DNA of 64,000 nucleotides from Bog-532 sp963833835 (GCA_963833835.1 CAWHZI010000015.1:404078-468077), one strand, 5' to 3'; shown: positions 35,484 to 48,061, numbered from the stretch's first letter. The notes: generated from the letters alone by a model not told the origin. A program made the numbers and translations.

Positions 35484-38400
35484 ATGGGCAGCCTGTTCGG
35501 CTCGCTGTGGAACGACGCGAAACAGACCCTGGGCACCGCCGTCGACGACGGGACGCACCTGGTCGGCGACGGGCTGAACGCGGCCGGGCTGACCGGGGCG
35601 GCGCAGGCGGTCGACACCCTCGGCGACCAGGCCGGTTACCAGCTCGGCGCGGACGTGGCCGAACTCCAGCTCGGCCAGACCTCCGACCCGGCCCAGCTGG
35701 TGCACGGCGACCCGGGCGCGATCCGGTCCGCGGCCGGGAGGTTGCGCATATTCTCCGGGGCCTTCGGCGAGACGGCGCGGGGCCTGCAGGGAACCGACAG
35801 CGCGCACTGGACCGGGGCGGCCGCCGACGCCTTCCGGGCCCGGTTCGCGCCGCATCCGGCCCGGTGGCAGGACGCGTCGTCCGCGACCAGCACGGCCGCC
35901 GGAGCGCTGGAGTCCTACGCGGGCGCGGTGGAGTCGGCCCAGGGCCAGGCCCGGCAGGCCATCGCCGTGTACGGGCAGGGACAGCAGGCCACCGCCCAGG
36001 CCCAGGCCAGCTATAACGCGCAGGTCGCGGCCTACAACCGTGCGGCCCAGGCCTACAACGCCACGCTGGCCGGCGGGGCCGACCCCGGCCCGGCTCCCAC
36101 CCAGCCTGAGGCGTTCGACGACCCCGGGGCGGCCCTGCGGCAGCAAGCGGCCCGGCTGCTGGGGGACGCCCGGAACGCGCGGGACGCCGCCGCGGCCACG
36201 GCGGCGGACGCGATCGGCCGGGCCACCGACCTGGCCCCGGCCGAACCCTCGCTGGCGTCCCGGCTGGGAAGCGACGTCATGGACGGCCTGCAGGTCACGA
36301 ACCTGGCCGACATCTCGTTCGCGGGCGGCATCGCCGACGGCACCGCCGACCTGGTGCGGTTCGCCCGCACGCTGGATCCGCTGGACCAGTGGAACCTGGA
36401 CCACCCGGCCGAGTACGTGGCCGGGCTGTCCGGCACCGCCGCGGGCCTGGCCGAGGTGGGCACCGACCCGCCCAAGCTGGCCCGCAGGGGCTGGTCGGTA
36501 CCGGGTGGGCCAGCGACCCGTTCCGCGCCGCCGGGCGGCTGGTCCCGAACGTGGCGCTGGCCGTGGGGACGGACGGCGGAGGTGCCGCGGCCGACGCGGG
36601 CCGGGCCGCCGGAGGGGGCTGGGGTCTGAGGGGGATGCGGCCGCGGCGGGGGCGGACGGGCTGGCCGGCAACCCGGCCGCCGCGGGACGGCCGCCGGACG
36701 ACATTCCGACCGCCGGTGACCCGGTCGATGTGGCCACGGGTGACGTGATTCTGAGCCAGACCGATCTGACGCTGGCCGGCCTGCTGCCCCTGGTGGTGGA
36801 GCGGATGCACCGGTCCTCGTGGCGGGCGGGCCGGTGGTTCGGCCGGTCCTGGGCCTCCACGTTCGACCAGCGGCTGCGAGTCGGCGCGGAGCGGGTCATC
36901 GGCGTGTTCGGGGACGGGCGGGCGCTGATCTGGCCGTTGGCTGGGGCGGGGCTGGGGCTTCGGACGGGGACGTGGCTGGGGCTTTGGGTGGGGCGGAGGC
37001 TTGGGCGAGGCTGGGGTGCTGCCGGTGGCGGGGGCGGCGTGGCCGCTGCGGCCCGAACCGGACGGCGGGTGGACGGTCACCGATCCGCAGCGCGGCCTGA
37101 CCTGGCGATTCGAGCCGCATCCGGCCTACTTCCGCAGCGCGGACGGCCAGGGCGAGCTGCCGCTGGCGGCGGTGCGCGACCGGGCCGGGCACGAGCTGAC
37201 GTTCAGCTACGACGGGGCGGGCCAGCCGACCGGAATCAGCCACTCCGGCGGCTACCAGATCCAGGTGGTCATGCAGGACGGGCACGTGACCGCGCTGGTG
37301 GCCGACGGCGCTCCGCTGATCAGCTACGACTACGACGAGGACGGCAACCTGGCCGGCGTGGTCAACTCCTCGGGCCGGCCGCTGCGGTTCAGCTACGACC
37401 CCGCGGGCCGGCTGACCGGGTGGACGGACCGCAACGGGTACCGCTACGAGTACGGCTACGACGGCGACGGCCGCTGCGTGCGCGGCGACGGGTCGGGCCA
37501 GGCGCTGTCCGGTACCTACCGCTACGAACCGGAAGCGCAGGTCACGACCTGGACCGACGTCGCGGGCGCGGTCACCAGGTACGAGATCAGCGACGGGGCC
37601 CGGGTGGCCGCGATCACCAGCCCGCTCGGGCACCGGACCCGCTGGGAGCACGACACCAGGGGCCGGGTCGTGGCCTGCACCGACCCGCTGGGGCGCAGCA
37701 CCCGCTACGGCTATGACCAGTGCGGCAACCTCACCACCGTCATCCGGCCCGACGGCAGCCAGGCCAGCGCCGATTACGACGAGCGCAACCTGCCGGTACG
37801 CCTGACCGATCCGGCCGGGCGGGTCTGGGTCCAGGAGTTCGACGACCGAGGCGGGCGCACGTCGGTCACCGGGCCGGACGGGGCCACCACCGGGTTCGGC
37901 TACGACGAGGCCGGGCACCTGGCCTCGGTCACCGATCCGGGCGGCGCGGTGACGCGGATCAGCTGTGACGCGGCCGGGCTGCCGGTGGTCGTGACCGGTC
38001 CCGGCGGGGCGTCGACCCCCTACGAGCGGGATGGGTTCGGCCAGGTCACCCGGGTCACCGGGCCGGACGGCGCCGTCACCGAACTGGCCTGGACGCCGGA
38101 GGGCCGGCTGGCGTCGCGGACGCTGCCCGACGGCGCGGCCGAGTACTGGGACTACGACGCCGAAGGCAACGTGGTCCGCCAGCTCAGCCCGGGCGGGGGC
38201 CTGACCCGGTACGAGTACGGGCCATTCGACCAGCCGGTCGCGATGACCGGACCCGACGGCGTCCGCACCGAGTTCGGCTACGACCACGGGCTGCGCCTGA
38301 TCAGCGTGCGGCGCGCCGGGCTGACCTGGAGCTACGGCTACGACGCCGCCGGCCGGCTGGTAGCCGAGACCGACTACAACGGGGCCACCACCCGCTACGG

Positions 38401-40479
38401 CTACGACCCGGCCGGGCAGCTCACCAGCCAGGTCAACGCCTGCGGCCAGCGGGTCGCGTTCCGCCACGACCAGCTGGGCAACGTGGCCGATCGCATCAGC
38501 GGCGGGACGACCACGACGTTCGGGTACGACCTGGCCGGGCGCCTGGTCTACGCGCGGAACCCGGACGCGGAGGTGTGGCTCGACCGCGACCCGTGCGGCC
38601 GCATCACCGCCGAGACCTGTAACGGGCGCACCGTGAGCTCCGGTTACGACGTGGCGGGACGCCGGCGTCGGCGGGTGACCCCGTTCGGCGCGGTGGCCGA
38701 GTGGGACTACGACGCGGCCGGGCAGCCGGTGCGGCTGACCGCCGGCGAGCACGAGATCCGGTTCGGCTACGACGCGGCCGGGCGGGAGGTCCGGCGGGAG
38801 CTGCCCGGTGGGCTGGTCCTGGCCCAGTCGTGGGACCAGCGGGGGCGGCTCACCGTGCAGGCCCTGTCCGGGGCCGATGGGCCGGCACGCTTGGCGGGGG
38901 TGGCGGGCGCGGGCGCGGTGGGGTTGGTGGGGGCGGCGGGGTTGGCGGGCGCGGTGTTGCAGCGGCGGGCGTATGGCTATGACTGCGACGGGCTGGTGAC
39001 CGGGATCGAGGACCTGCTGGGTGGGGCTCGGACCATCGGGCTGGACCGGGGTGGACGGGTGACCGCGGTGCAAGGCCCGGACTGGGCCGAGCGGTACGCC
39101 TACGACCCGGCCGGGAATGTGGCCGCGGCTCACTGGCCTGCTGAAAGTCTGGGCGGGGGGCAGGGGCTGGGCGGCGAGGTCGGGCTGGGCGGCGAGGGGC
39201 GGGGGCCGCGCCGGATCAGCGGGACGCTGGTCACCCGGGCCGGGAACGTCCGGTACCGGCACGACCGGCAGGGCCGCGTGGTGCAGCGGCAGGTAACGCG
39301 CATCTCCCGCAAGCCGGACGTCTGGCACTACCAGTGGGACGCCAGCGACCGGCTGACCGCGGTGACGACCCCCGACGGAACCGGCTGGCGCTACCGGTAC
39401 GACCCGTTCGGCCGCCGCATCGCCAAGCAGCGCCTCGGGCGGGACGGCGCGGTCGTGGAGCAGACCGACTTCACCTGGGACGGCCCCGTCCTGGCCGAAC
39501 AGTCGTCGACCATGGTGGCCGGGCGCGGTGGCCGGGTGAAGCGGGCCGCGATGGCGGAGTAGGCGGTCGCGGGTCGGGTGGGGATGGCGCGGGTGCGGGC
39601 GAGCCGGGCGAGGGAGCTGGCTCGGCGGGCGAGGGTTCGGCGGGCGAGAGTGGTCGGCTGGGTCGTCACGTGGAACTACCGGCCTGGCAGCTTCACCCCG
39701 CTCACCCAGTCCGAGCACATCCCGGCCGCCGACCTGGCCGAGGCTCCTCAGGAGCAGATCGACCGCCGTTTCTACGCCATCGTCACCGACCTCGTCGGAT
39801 CCCCGACTGAGCTGACTGATCCCGACGGAACCCTGGCCGGCCACCAGCAACACACCCTGTGGGGCAACACGGCCTGGCGCGGCCGGGCCGATACGCCGCT
39901 GCGGTTCCCGGGTCAGTACGCCGACCCGGAAACAGGCCTGCACTACAACCAGCACCGTTACTACGACCCGGAGGTGGGGGCGTACCTGACGCCAGATCCG
40001 CTGGGGCTGGCGGCGGCGCCGAATCCGCATGCCTACGTAATGAATCCGCAGGTGCTGGCCGACCCACTGGGGCTGGCGCCGTACGACGCCGACGGCAGAT
40101 CGGCACCAACTCGCTCATTCGCGGCCTGGACTTCGGCGAGCTGGACAAGCTGGCGGACGCGCTGGCTGGCCGGTCGCCGGTCATCTCACCACAGGCCCGG
40201 GCGAGTACCTGGAAAGAGGCAACGCTGCGCGTCTGGGTGACTTCCTCACCGCTCAAGGTGGCAGGATCGGATCGCAGGTGAGTGAGGAGACAGCGGCGGC
40301 GTTGCGAGGCCCAGGCCAACTCGCTGGCGGATCAATTCGGGAACGGTCGCGCGCTCGGTGTCAAGGACAGCTTCGTGATCGGATCAGCCATGCGTGATGG
40401 GGTGTCACTGATTACAGCGGACAGGCAGGTCATAGTTTTTCTCCGGGTCATTCGTTATTCAGTGGAGCCGTTTGGATGA
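35484..40479 (+). CDS. T7SS-type RHS/YD-repeat polymorphic toxin with a PIN-like C-terminal domain (several frameshifts)
   Basis: In order: a helical export domain with W-T-G (H-W-T-G-A-A-A-D-A-F, about residues 110-120) and an Ala/Gln coiled coil; a DUF6531-like entry segment (G-D-P-V-D-V-A-T-G-D-V, from 36713); about twenty YD repeats (37140-39540); the RHS terminal motif (Y-Y-D-P-E-V-G-A-Y-L-T-P-D-P-L-G-L, near 39960-40010); and a toxin tip. The tip (40095-40479) reads T-N-S-L-I-R-G-L-D, S-P-Q-A, G-E-Y-L-E-R-G, G-V-K-D-S-F-V-I-G-S-A and I-T-A-D-R-Q. These fit PIN motifs, though the first Asp seems to be Gly. Frame breaks lie near 36487, 36628, about 37000, 39540-39660, 40098, 40200 and 40306. 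It probably is exported and cleaves RNA. Confidence 0.72.
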
Positions 40480-40811
40480 GCGCGTACAACACGGTCGTTC
40501 TGCCGCGCCAGACAAATTGCCCCCACTGCGGCTCGGAAATCAGGCCCGCGGATCCAATTCAAATACGGGGATACGCAGCAGCACGATTACTCGGTCGGCG
40601 ACCGGGTCAAATGGGGCGGTAACGACATCGGAAAGCCAGCCCGGCTGGTGACGCGCTGGGCTATCCGGAGGACTGCCCGGTGTGTGGTAAAGAACTGGGC
40701 GGGGTGTTCGATGTCATCGTGCGGGATGGCGTCATCACGGATGTCGTCCCCGGGCAGACGCAACCTTACATAGACGCGGACAACGCCAACTACCTCGTGC
40801 TCGAGCCGTAG
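40476..40811 (+). CDS. Candidate immunity protein with two CxxC knuckles (frameshifts)
   Basis: The ATG at 40476 overlaps the toxin stop (ATGA), the usual toxin-immunity coupling. The predicted product, after correcting about two indels (near 40545-40555 and 40640-40655), is about 110 residues: N-C-P-H-C-G, then V-Q/I-Q-F-K-Y-G-D-T-Q-Q-H-D-Y, W-G-G-N-D-I-G, D-C-P-V-C-G-K-E-L and G-V-I-T-D-V-V-P-G. The paired C-x-x-C suggest a zinc ribbon. It is acidic and cytosolic. The position directly behind a toxin tip is the main evidence for the immunity role. As written, the first frame stops after about 50 codons. Confidence 0.6.
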
Positions 40812-40892
40812 GGCATCGGGTCGCAGCGCTAGCACGTATGGGCCGGCGGGAGTGGCTCGGTCTAGCGCCCTGACCGCCTGCGACTCGTTAGC

Positions 40893-40932
40893 GTGTGCAA
40901 AAAATGTCGTTGGGGTGACAGTTTTTGCACAC
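40893..40932. terminator. 16-bp hairpin with A-run and T-run, bidirectional terminator
   Basis: GTGTGCAAAAAATGTC (40893-40908) pairs with 40917-40932 with one mismatch and an 8-base loop. The six A / five T tracts make it a classical terminator on either strand. It lies between the immunity gene and the end of the convergent eccB. Confidence 0.7.
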
Positions 40933-40942
40933 GGTAGTGGGG

Positions 40943-42290
40943 CTAGCCGGTGGCTGCTGGGTTGGTGGCGGCGGTGGGGCTTAGGGGTGGGCCTGCTGGG
41001 ATCTGGTCCAGGACTCCGGCGGGGAGGACCGCGGAGTCCGACTTGAGGGTGTAGCCGAGGATGGCGGCGACCGACTGGGTGGGGAGGGCGTAGCGGGTGG
41101 CGCCGGTGACCAGGAAGTAGGTGGTGACGCCCGCCGAGGTTGCGCCGGGGGCGGCGCCGATTAGGGCGCCGTGGGCTGGGGGGAGCCAGACTTGGGTGCG
41201 GGCCACTGATGACGGGGTGGCGCCTGGGGGCACGGTGGCGCCGGTGACGATTTGGGGCTGGAGGGCCGGCCGTAGGTGACGCAGAGGGCGGAGCGGGCCG
41301 GGGTTACGGCGGGGATGGTGGCGGGGAGGTGCCGCGCGGGATCGTCGTGGTGGACAGGTCCGCGGTGGCGGCCGACGGGGAGATGGGGCGAGCCGCCGGG
41401 GCGCCGGGTTCGCGGGTTAGGAGCTGGGCTTGGGTGGCGGTGACGTGGGCCAGCTTGCCGTCGGCCAGGAGGGCGTAGTACTGGGGGGCGGCGCCGCCGG
41501 AACCGGGCTGGTCGAAGACCTGGCCGACTAGGGCCGGGCCGTCGGGGCCGGTGACCTGGGTGCCTTGGCCGGGGATGTGGGGGGCGGCGAAGGGGGCACC
41601 TTCGGGGACGGCGTTCAGCCAGGCCGACGGGACCGTCTGGAGCGGCATGGCCGGGAACAGGGTTTGCGCGACGCTGGGCTGGATGGCTAGGCGCTGGCCG
41701 TCCCACAGGACCCAGACGTCACCCTGGCCGGTGGTGGCCAGGGCGGCCGAGCCCGGGCCGAGCGGGGTGCCGCCGACGGAGTGGCCGCCGACCAGGGTGG
41801 TGCCGGCGGTGGTCGCGCAGACGGCCCAGGGGCCGGTGACCAGGTTCTGGGCCAGGGGCAGGTCTTGCGGCAGGCCGGCGACGCCGATGGTGGGGCCGAG
41901 CGAATAGTGGGCCAGCGCGGCCGGGCTGACCTCGACCCGGCGGACGCTGGCCGAATCGAGGGCCAGCAGGGCCGAGGTGTAGTTCAGGGCCGGGCAAAGT
42001 TTGCCGCGGTCGCAGGGGACGTAGGCGGTGGCGCTGGCCGAATCCACCACCAGCGTGCCCGCCTGGGTCAGGCCGGTGGCGCTTCCGGTGGCACCGCCGC
42101 CCGGGGAGATGAGGCCGAGCACGGCGAACACGGCGGCGGCGATCGCGCCGGCCAGCAGGCTGGAGATCGTGCCGACGTTGAGCCGGCGCAGCGGCTGGTG
42201 CGGGGAATCGGGCTCGCCGCTGATCAGCGCCAGCGCCGAACGCTGGGTCATCAGCCGGTGCGCCTGCAGCAGGTCGCGGTGGCTGGGCAC
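40943..42290 (-). CDS. eccB: Type VII secretion protein EccB (two frameshifts)
   Basis: The N-terminus from the GTG at 42290 (P-S-H-R-D-L-L-Q-A-H-R-L-M-T-Q-R) and the N-V-G-T-I-S-S-L-L-A-G segment, then one membrane helix, are diagnostic of EccB. The large exported domain follows. The frame breaks near 41335 and 41270; with both corrected the text runs T-I-P-A-V-T-P-A-R-S-A-L-C-V-T-Y-G and V-T-G-A-T-V-P-P-G-A-T-P-S-S to the end. About 448 residues, slightly shorter than the usual 470-500. EccB forms the periplasmic-side part of the ESX membrane complex. Two bases separate it from eccD. Confidence 0.9.
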
Positions 42291-42292
42291 GG

Positions 42293-43774
42293 TCAGCCAC
42301 CGAGGCCGTGCAGCAGACCGAACACGCCGGCGACGGCCAGGGCCAGCGGGACCAGGCTGATGATCAGGGCCGTGTCGGCCAGGTCGGCGGCCCGGTTCCA
42401 GAACGGCGACGGCCGGTGGCCGGGACGCTGCAGGGCGGCGCCGACCCCGATCGCGGCCGTCGCGACCAGGGTCAGCAGGACCGGGGCGGCCGCGCGCAGC
42501 GATGACCCGCCGACGGCCACGGCCAGCCAGATCAGGCCGCCGTAGCCGGGGATCAGCAGCCACAGGCGCTGGGCCCGGCCGCGGAACACCCGGGACCGCA
42601 GCAGCAGCGCGCAGGCCAGCGCGGCGGCCAGCACCGGGGCCAGGCCGCGGTGGTTGAGCCCGAGCACGATCGCCGCGCCGCCACCGAGCAGGCCCAGGCT
42701 GGAGACCGCGCCGGTCACCACGCGGTCGGCGGCGGCGGCCCGGCCGCGCACGTCCAGGCCCAGGATCGGCTGAGGTCCAGGCCCAGCTCATCCCGGTCAC
42801 GCACGTCCGCGGCCGGGCCGTCCGGGATGGCGGCCATCGGCCGGGTGCCGTCCAGGAAGGCGTCGTCGCGTAGGTCGCCGGCGCTGGCCGGGACGCCCGG
42901 CAACGGCAGCCGGGCCAGCCGGAACGCGACCGCCGGGATCAGCGGGGTCAGGCGCCAGGGCCGGGGTGACGACCAGGCCGGCCGCACCCGCGGCGCTCAG
43001 GCCGGGCCACAGCCAGGCCAGCGCCGCCCCGGCGGCCCCGAACGTCGCGGCCACCGCCACGCCGAAGAACACGGCCAGGCCGCGGGCGATGGCCGTGGCC
43101 GCGACCAGGGCGGCCGCGGCCAGCAGGACGAAACCGGCCAGCAGGTCCACCGGGCTGGCGTGGGTCAACGGCAGCGCCCCGAGCGGCGCCAGCAGTCCAG
43201 CCGTGAACGCGAACGGCAGCGCCGCGTAGCCGAGGACCGCTCCGGCGCCCGCGTCGCCGCCGGCCCGGGACACCGCCGCACCCGCGACCAGCAGCAGCGC
43301 GGCCAGCAGCCCGGCGGCCAGCGCGGGAGTGGTCCACGGTGGCCCGGACCGGAGCAGGATCACCACTCCCGCCGCCAGCGCCGCGGCGGCTACGCCGAGG
43401 GCCACCCGGCGGCTGTCCGGCGGGCTCCAGCGGCCCGGGCCGTCGTGGACGCCGGCGATGTCGTCGGCGATGTCGTCGGACACGGCGGGCGGCAGCGAAC
43501 TGCTCCAGGGCCGCAGGTAGAGCAGTTCACCGTCGGCCACCCCGGCCTGGGCCGGGGTCGACGGCGGCTCGAACGGCGGCTGGCCCAGTCGCTGCAGGGC
43601 CCAGCCCTCCGGCGCTTCGGCCACGGCGGCCCGGTCCAGGCCGGCGTACAGCGCGATACCCGGGAACAGCTCGGCGAACGGCACGTGGGCAGGAAGAGCC
43701 AGGTCAACCCGCTTGCGCGGGCTGACCACGGTCACCCGGCACAGGTCCGCCGCCGCGGCAGCTGTCATCGTCAC
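42293..43774 (-). CDS. eccD: Type VII secretion integral membrane protein EccD (two frameshifts)
   Basis: An N-terminal ubiquitin-like domain (C-R-V-T-V-V-S-P-R-K-R-V-D-L-A-L-P, residues 12-100) precedes about eleven membrane helices, the EccD plan (PF08817). The helices are spread over three frames with breaks near 42955 and 42755. The middle piece holds R-L-P-L-P-G-V-P-A-S-A-G-D-L, typical of the EccD central loop. Total about 494 residues. EccD builds the membrane pore of the ESX complex with EccB and EccC. It is divergent from eccC over a 75-base gap. Confidence 0.88.
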
Positions 43775-43849
43775 TCCCGTTTCCTCGCTGCCGGATTGAA
43801 CGGAACCGCCCCGCGATCCGGTTCATTAGGAAAGGAGAAAGGGGCTCGC

Positions 43850-46800
43850 ATGCCGACGACCGGCTCGGGGGCTGACGCGGCGCGCGCCGTTCCGGAGCTG
43901 CCGCAGGGCGAGATCCAGCTGCCGTCCCCGCCCGAGTTGCCGGAGGTGGCCGCGGACGGCCTGACCCAGGTCCTCATGTATCTGCCGATGGGGGCGATGG
44001 CGATCGGCATGGTCGCGGTCCTGGCCGGCGGCAAGTCCAGCCCGGTCCTGTTCATCGGCAGCGGGGCCATGGCCGTGGGCATGGTCGGCATGATGGCGGG
44101 CCAGCTGGCCCGGGGTAAGGGCGACCGGAAGCTCAAGATCAACGGGCAGCGACGGGACTTCCTGCGCCACCTGAGCCAGATCCGGCGCCGGGTCCGGCGG
44201 GCGGCCGAGCAGCAGCGGCGGGCGCTGGAGTATCGCGGGCCGGCCCCGCGCTCGCTGCCGTCCCTGCTGGCTACGGGCGCGGGCCAGATCTGGCAGCGCG
44301 CCCCTTGTGAGCCGGGGTTCGGCTGCGCCCGGTTCGCCACCGGGACCCAGGCCCTGGCCATCCGGTTGATCCCGCCGGATACCAAGCCGATCGAGGACCT
44401 GGACCCGCTGTGCGCCGGAGCGCTGCGCCGGTTCATCCGGGCTCAGAGCCAGGTGCCCGGGTTGCCGGTCGAGGTGTCGCTGCGGTCGGTGACCCGGATC
44501 GTCCCGGCCGGCGAGCCCGCCGCCGTGCGGGCGCTGGTCCGCTCGCTGGTGATCCAGATCGCGATGCTGCACTCCCCCGCCGACGTCCGCATCAGCGTGT
44601 GCGCCCCGGCGGACCGGCTCCGGTACTGGGAGTGGGTCAAGTGGCTGCCGCACACCATGCACCCGACCGAGCAGGACGCGGCCGGCCCGGTGCGGCTGAT
44701 GAGCCCGTCGCTGGGCGGGCTGGAGCCGATGCTGCAGCTGCGGGACCGGCCCCGGTTCTCCCCCGCCGCGGCGGGCTCGGCCCCGGGCTCGTTGCCGCTG
44801 CACGTGGTGGTGGCGGACGGCGCGGCCCGCGAGCCGGGGGTCGAACTGGACGGCATCGACGGCGTGGTTGTCATCGAGATTGGTGCGGCCGCTGGGGCGG
44901 CGGGGCGGGGACGCTTGAGTTGCGGGTGACGCGGGATGCGGTGTACCGGGTGGCTGCGGACGGGGCGGCGGAGGCGTTCATTGGGGTGCCGGACGGGGTG
45001 TCGCTGGTGGAGGCCGAGGCGGTGGCCCGGCAGCTGGCTCCGCTGCGGCCCGCGGAGGTGGCGGCCGCGGCGGGTGATGCGCTCGCGGCGACGACCACGC
45101 TGACCGCTCTGCTCGGGGTGGCCGGGCCGCCGGCGCTGGACGTGGCCGCGCTGCGCCGGGGGCGGGCGCCGCGGGACCGGTTGCGCGTGCCGATCGGCCA
45201 CGACGCGGACGGCCAGCCGGTCGAGCTGGACCTCAAGGAGTCGGCCGAGGGGGGTATGGGCCCGCACGGGCTGGTCGTCGGGGCCACCGGGTCGGGCAAG
45301 TCCGAGCTGCTCCGGACCCTGGTGCTGGGGCTGGCGCTGACCCACTCGGCCGCGGACCTGAACTTCGTGCTGGTCGACTTCAAGGGCGGGGCCACGTTCG
45401 GCGGCCTGGACCGGCTGCCGCACACCTCGGCCGTGATCACCAACCTGGCCGACGAGCTGCCGCTGGTGGACCGGATGCGGGACGCGCTGCAGGGCGAGAT
45501 CGTCCGGCGGCAGGAGCTGTTGCGGGCGGCGGGCAACTACGCCTCGCTCCGCGACTACGTTCCGCGGGGCCCGGGCGCAGCGACCCCGGGGCGCGTCGGA
45601 ACTGCCGCCGGTGCCGAGCCTATTCGTCGTCCTGGACGAGTTTTCCGAGCTGCTCGCGGCCAAGCCCGAGCTGATCGACCTGTTCGTGATGATCGGGCGG
45701 GTGGGCCGCTCGCTCGGCGTCCACCTGCTGCTGGCCTCCCAGCGGCTGGAAGAAGGCCGGCTGCGCGGGCTCGACACCCAGCTGTCGTACCGGATCGGGC
45801 TGCGGACGTTCTCCCCGCAGGAATCACGGATCGTGCTCGGCGTCCCCGACGCCTACGAGCTGCCGTCCCAGCCGGGCAGCGCCTATCTGAAGGACGGCAC
45901 CGGGGAACTGATCCGGTTCAAGGCGGCCTACGTGTCCGGGCCGCCTTCGGGAACCGGGGCGGCAGCGGGCGGCGGTGGACCCGGGCGGGTGCCAACGCCG
46001 GCACCGAGGCTAAAGCCGCGGATCGTTCGGTTCGGGCCCGGGTATGTGGCTCCGCGGTACGAGGAGACGCCGGCCACTGGTGAGTTTGTTAAAAGTATTA
46101 ATGATGCTGATGGGGTCGGCCGGGCTGATGGGTTTGGTGCGGCGGCGGTCGGGCGGGAGGCCACGGGGCGGGAACGTAGGCAGACGTTGCTGGATGCGAC
46201 GGTGGAGCTTTTGTCCGGGGTCGGGCCTGCGGCGCACCGGATCTGGTTGCCGCCGCTGAGCGAGCCGCCGGCGCTGGACCAGTTGCTGGGCCAAGCCGAC
46301 CCGCGGCGAGGTGACCCGGCCTCGTTGCCGGCCGTGCTGGGCATCGTGGACCGGCCGTTCGAACAGCGCCGGGACCCGCTGTGGGTGGACCTGGCCGCGG
46401 GCGCCGGGCACGTGGCGGTGGCGGGCGGACCACGCAGCGGCAAGTCCACCGTCGTGGCCTCGCTAATCAGCTCGCTGGCGTTGATCCACACGCCGGCCCA
46501 GGCGCAGTTCTACGTGCTCGACTTCGGCGGCGGGACGCTGAGCACGCTGGACGGCCTGCCGCACGTGGGCGGGGTGGCCAGCCGGCTTCAGGGCGACCGG
46601 GTACGCCGCACGGTGGCCGAGGTCCGCGCCCGGCTGGAGCAGCGGGAACGGCGAGTTCGGCCGGCTCGGCATCGACTCGATCGCCACCTACCGCGCGCTG
46701 CGGGCCGACGGGGCCATCCCCGGCGACGGGTTCGGCGACGTGTTCCTGGTGGTGGACGGCTGGCTCACGCTGCGCCAGGACTACGAGGAACTCGAGCAGG

Positions 46801-47987
46801 CCGTCACCGCGTTGGCCGCCCGGGGCCTGGGCTACGGCATCCACCTGGTCGCCGCGACCAACAAGTGGTCGGAGTTCCGGCCCGCCGTCCGCGACTTGTT
46901 CGGCACCCGGCTCGAACTACGGCTCGGCGACCCGTACGAATCGGAGATCGGACGGGCCGCGGCCCGGAACGTCCCGGCCGGCGCGCCCGGCCGCGGCCTG
47001 ACCCAGGACGGGCTGCACTTCCTGGCCGCGATGCCGCGGATCGACGGGCGGCCCACCGCGGCCGGGCTGCCGGAAGCCGTCCGCGCGCTGGTAGGTCAGG
47101 TGGCCGCGGCCTGGGACGGCGACGGCGCGCCCCCGGTGCGGATGCTGCCCGACGTGCTGACGGCCGCCGCGCTCCCACGGCCAGGCTCGTCCGGGTCGCG
47201 GGTGCCGTTCGGCATCGACGAGAGTGAGCTGGCCCCCGTGTTCCTGGACTTCGCGGCCGACCCGCATTTCCTGGTCCTGGGCGACACCGAGTGCGGCAAA
47301 TCGAACCTGCTGCGGCTGGCCGTCGCGGGCCTCGCCGCCCGCTACACCCCCGAGCAGGCCAAGATCATCTTCCTCGATTACCGGCGCTCGTTGCTGGACG
47401 CGGCCCAGGTGCCGCACCAGATTGGCTACGCCACATCCTCGGTGGCGGCGACCGCGTTGCTGGACGAGGTGCGCGGGGTGCTGAGCAGCCGGTTGCCGCC
47501 GACAGACCTGTCCCCGGCTCAGCTTCGTTCCCGGTCGTGGTGGCGCGGGTCCGACCTGTTCGTCGTGGTCGACGACTACGACCTGGTGGCCGGGTCGGCT
47601 GGGTTGGCGGGGGCGGCCGGGTCGGCGGGGGCGGCGGGGTTGGCCAATCCGCTGCTGGCGCTGGCCGAGTTCCTGCCGCAGGCGCGCGACGTGGGGTTGC
47701 ACGTCATCTTGGCCCGGTCGGCCGGCGGAGCGGGGCGGGCCATGTTCGACCCGGTGATCCAGCGGCTGCGGGAGATGGGCTCCCCCGGGCTGATCATGTC
47801 GGGGAGCAAGGAGGAAGGCGCGCTGCTTGGGGGCGTGCGGCCGTCGGCGTTGCCGTGCGGGCGTGGGGTGCTGGTGACCAGGCGGGGCGGGGCGCGGCTG
47901 GTGCAGGTCGCGCTGGCGGCGGAGGTTGGCGCGGAGGCGGCCGAGTCTGACGCGGAGAGCACGGGGCAGTTCCCGATGATCGCGTAG
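43850..47987 (+). CDS. eccC: Type VII secretion ATPase EccC (FtsK/SpoIIIE type, three frameshifts)
   Basis: AAAGGAG precedes the ATG at 43850. Two N-terminal membrane helices (near residues 40-85) anchor three FtsK/SpoIIIE domains. P-loops read G-A-T-G-S-G-K-S-E (45281-45307), G-G-P-R-S-G-K-S-T (46424-46450) and G-D-T-E-C-G-K-S-N (47281-47307). Walker B-type segments V-D-F-K-G-G, V-L-D-F-G-G-G and F-L-D-Y-R-R-S follow. Breaks lie near 44900, 45595 and 46655. About 1375 residues, normal for a fused EccCa-EccCb. It recognises substrates such as the WXG100 pair and powers export. Confidence 0.92.
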
Positions 47988-48061
47988 GCCGACCCCGCGG
48001 AGCGGGAGCTAACCTGCTGGATGGCGCCAACGTACAGGCGGGAGTCAGCCTAGGGGCGGAG

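Noticed and set aside
36896..40030. A 1044-codon minus-strand open frame opposite the RHS gene
   Set aside because: A mirror frame created by GC-rich YD repeats; Pro/Val/Gly-rich, no known domain.
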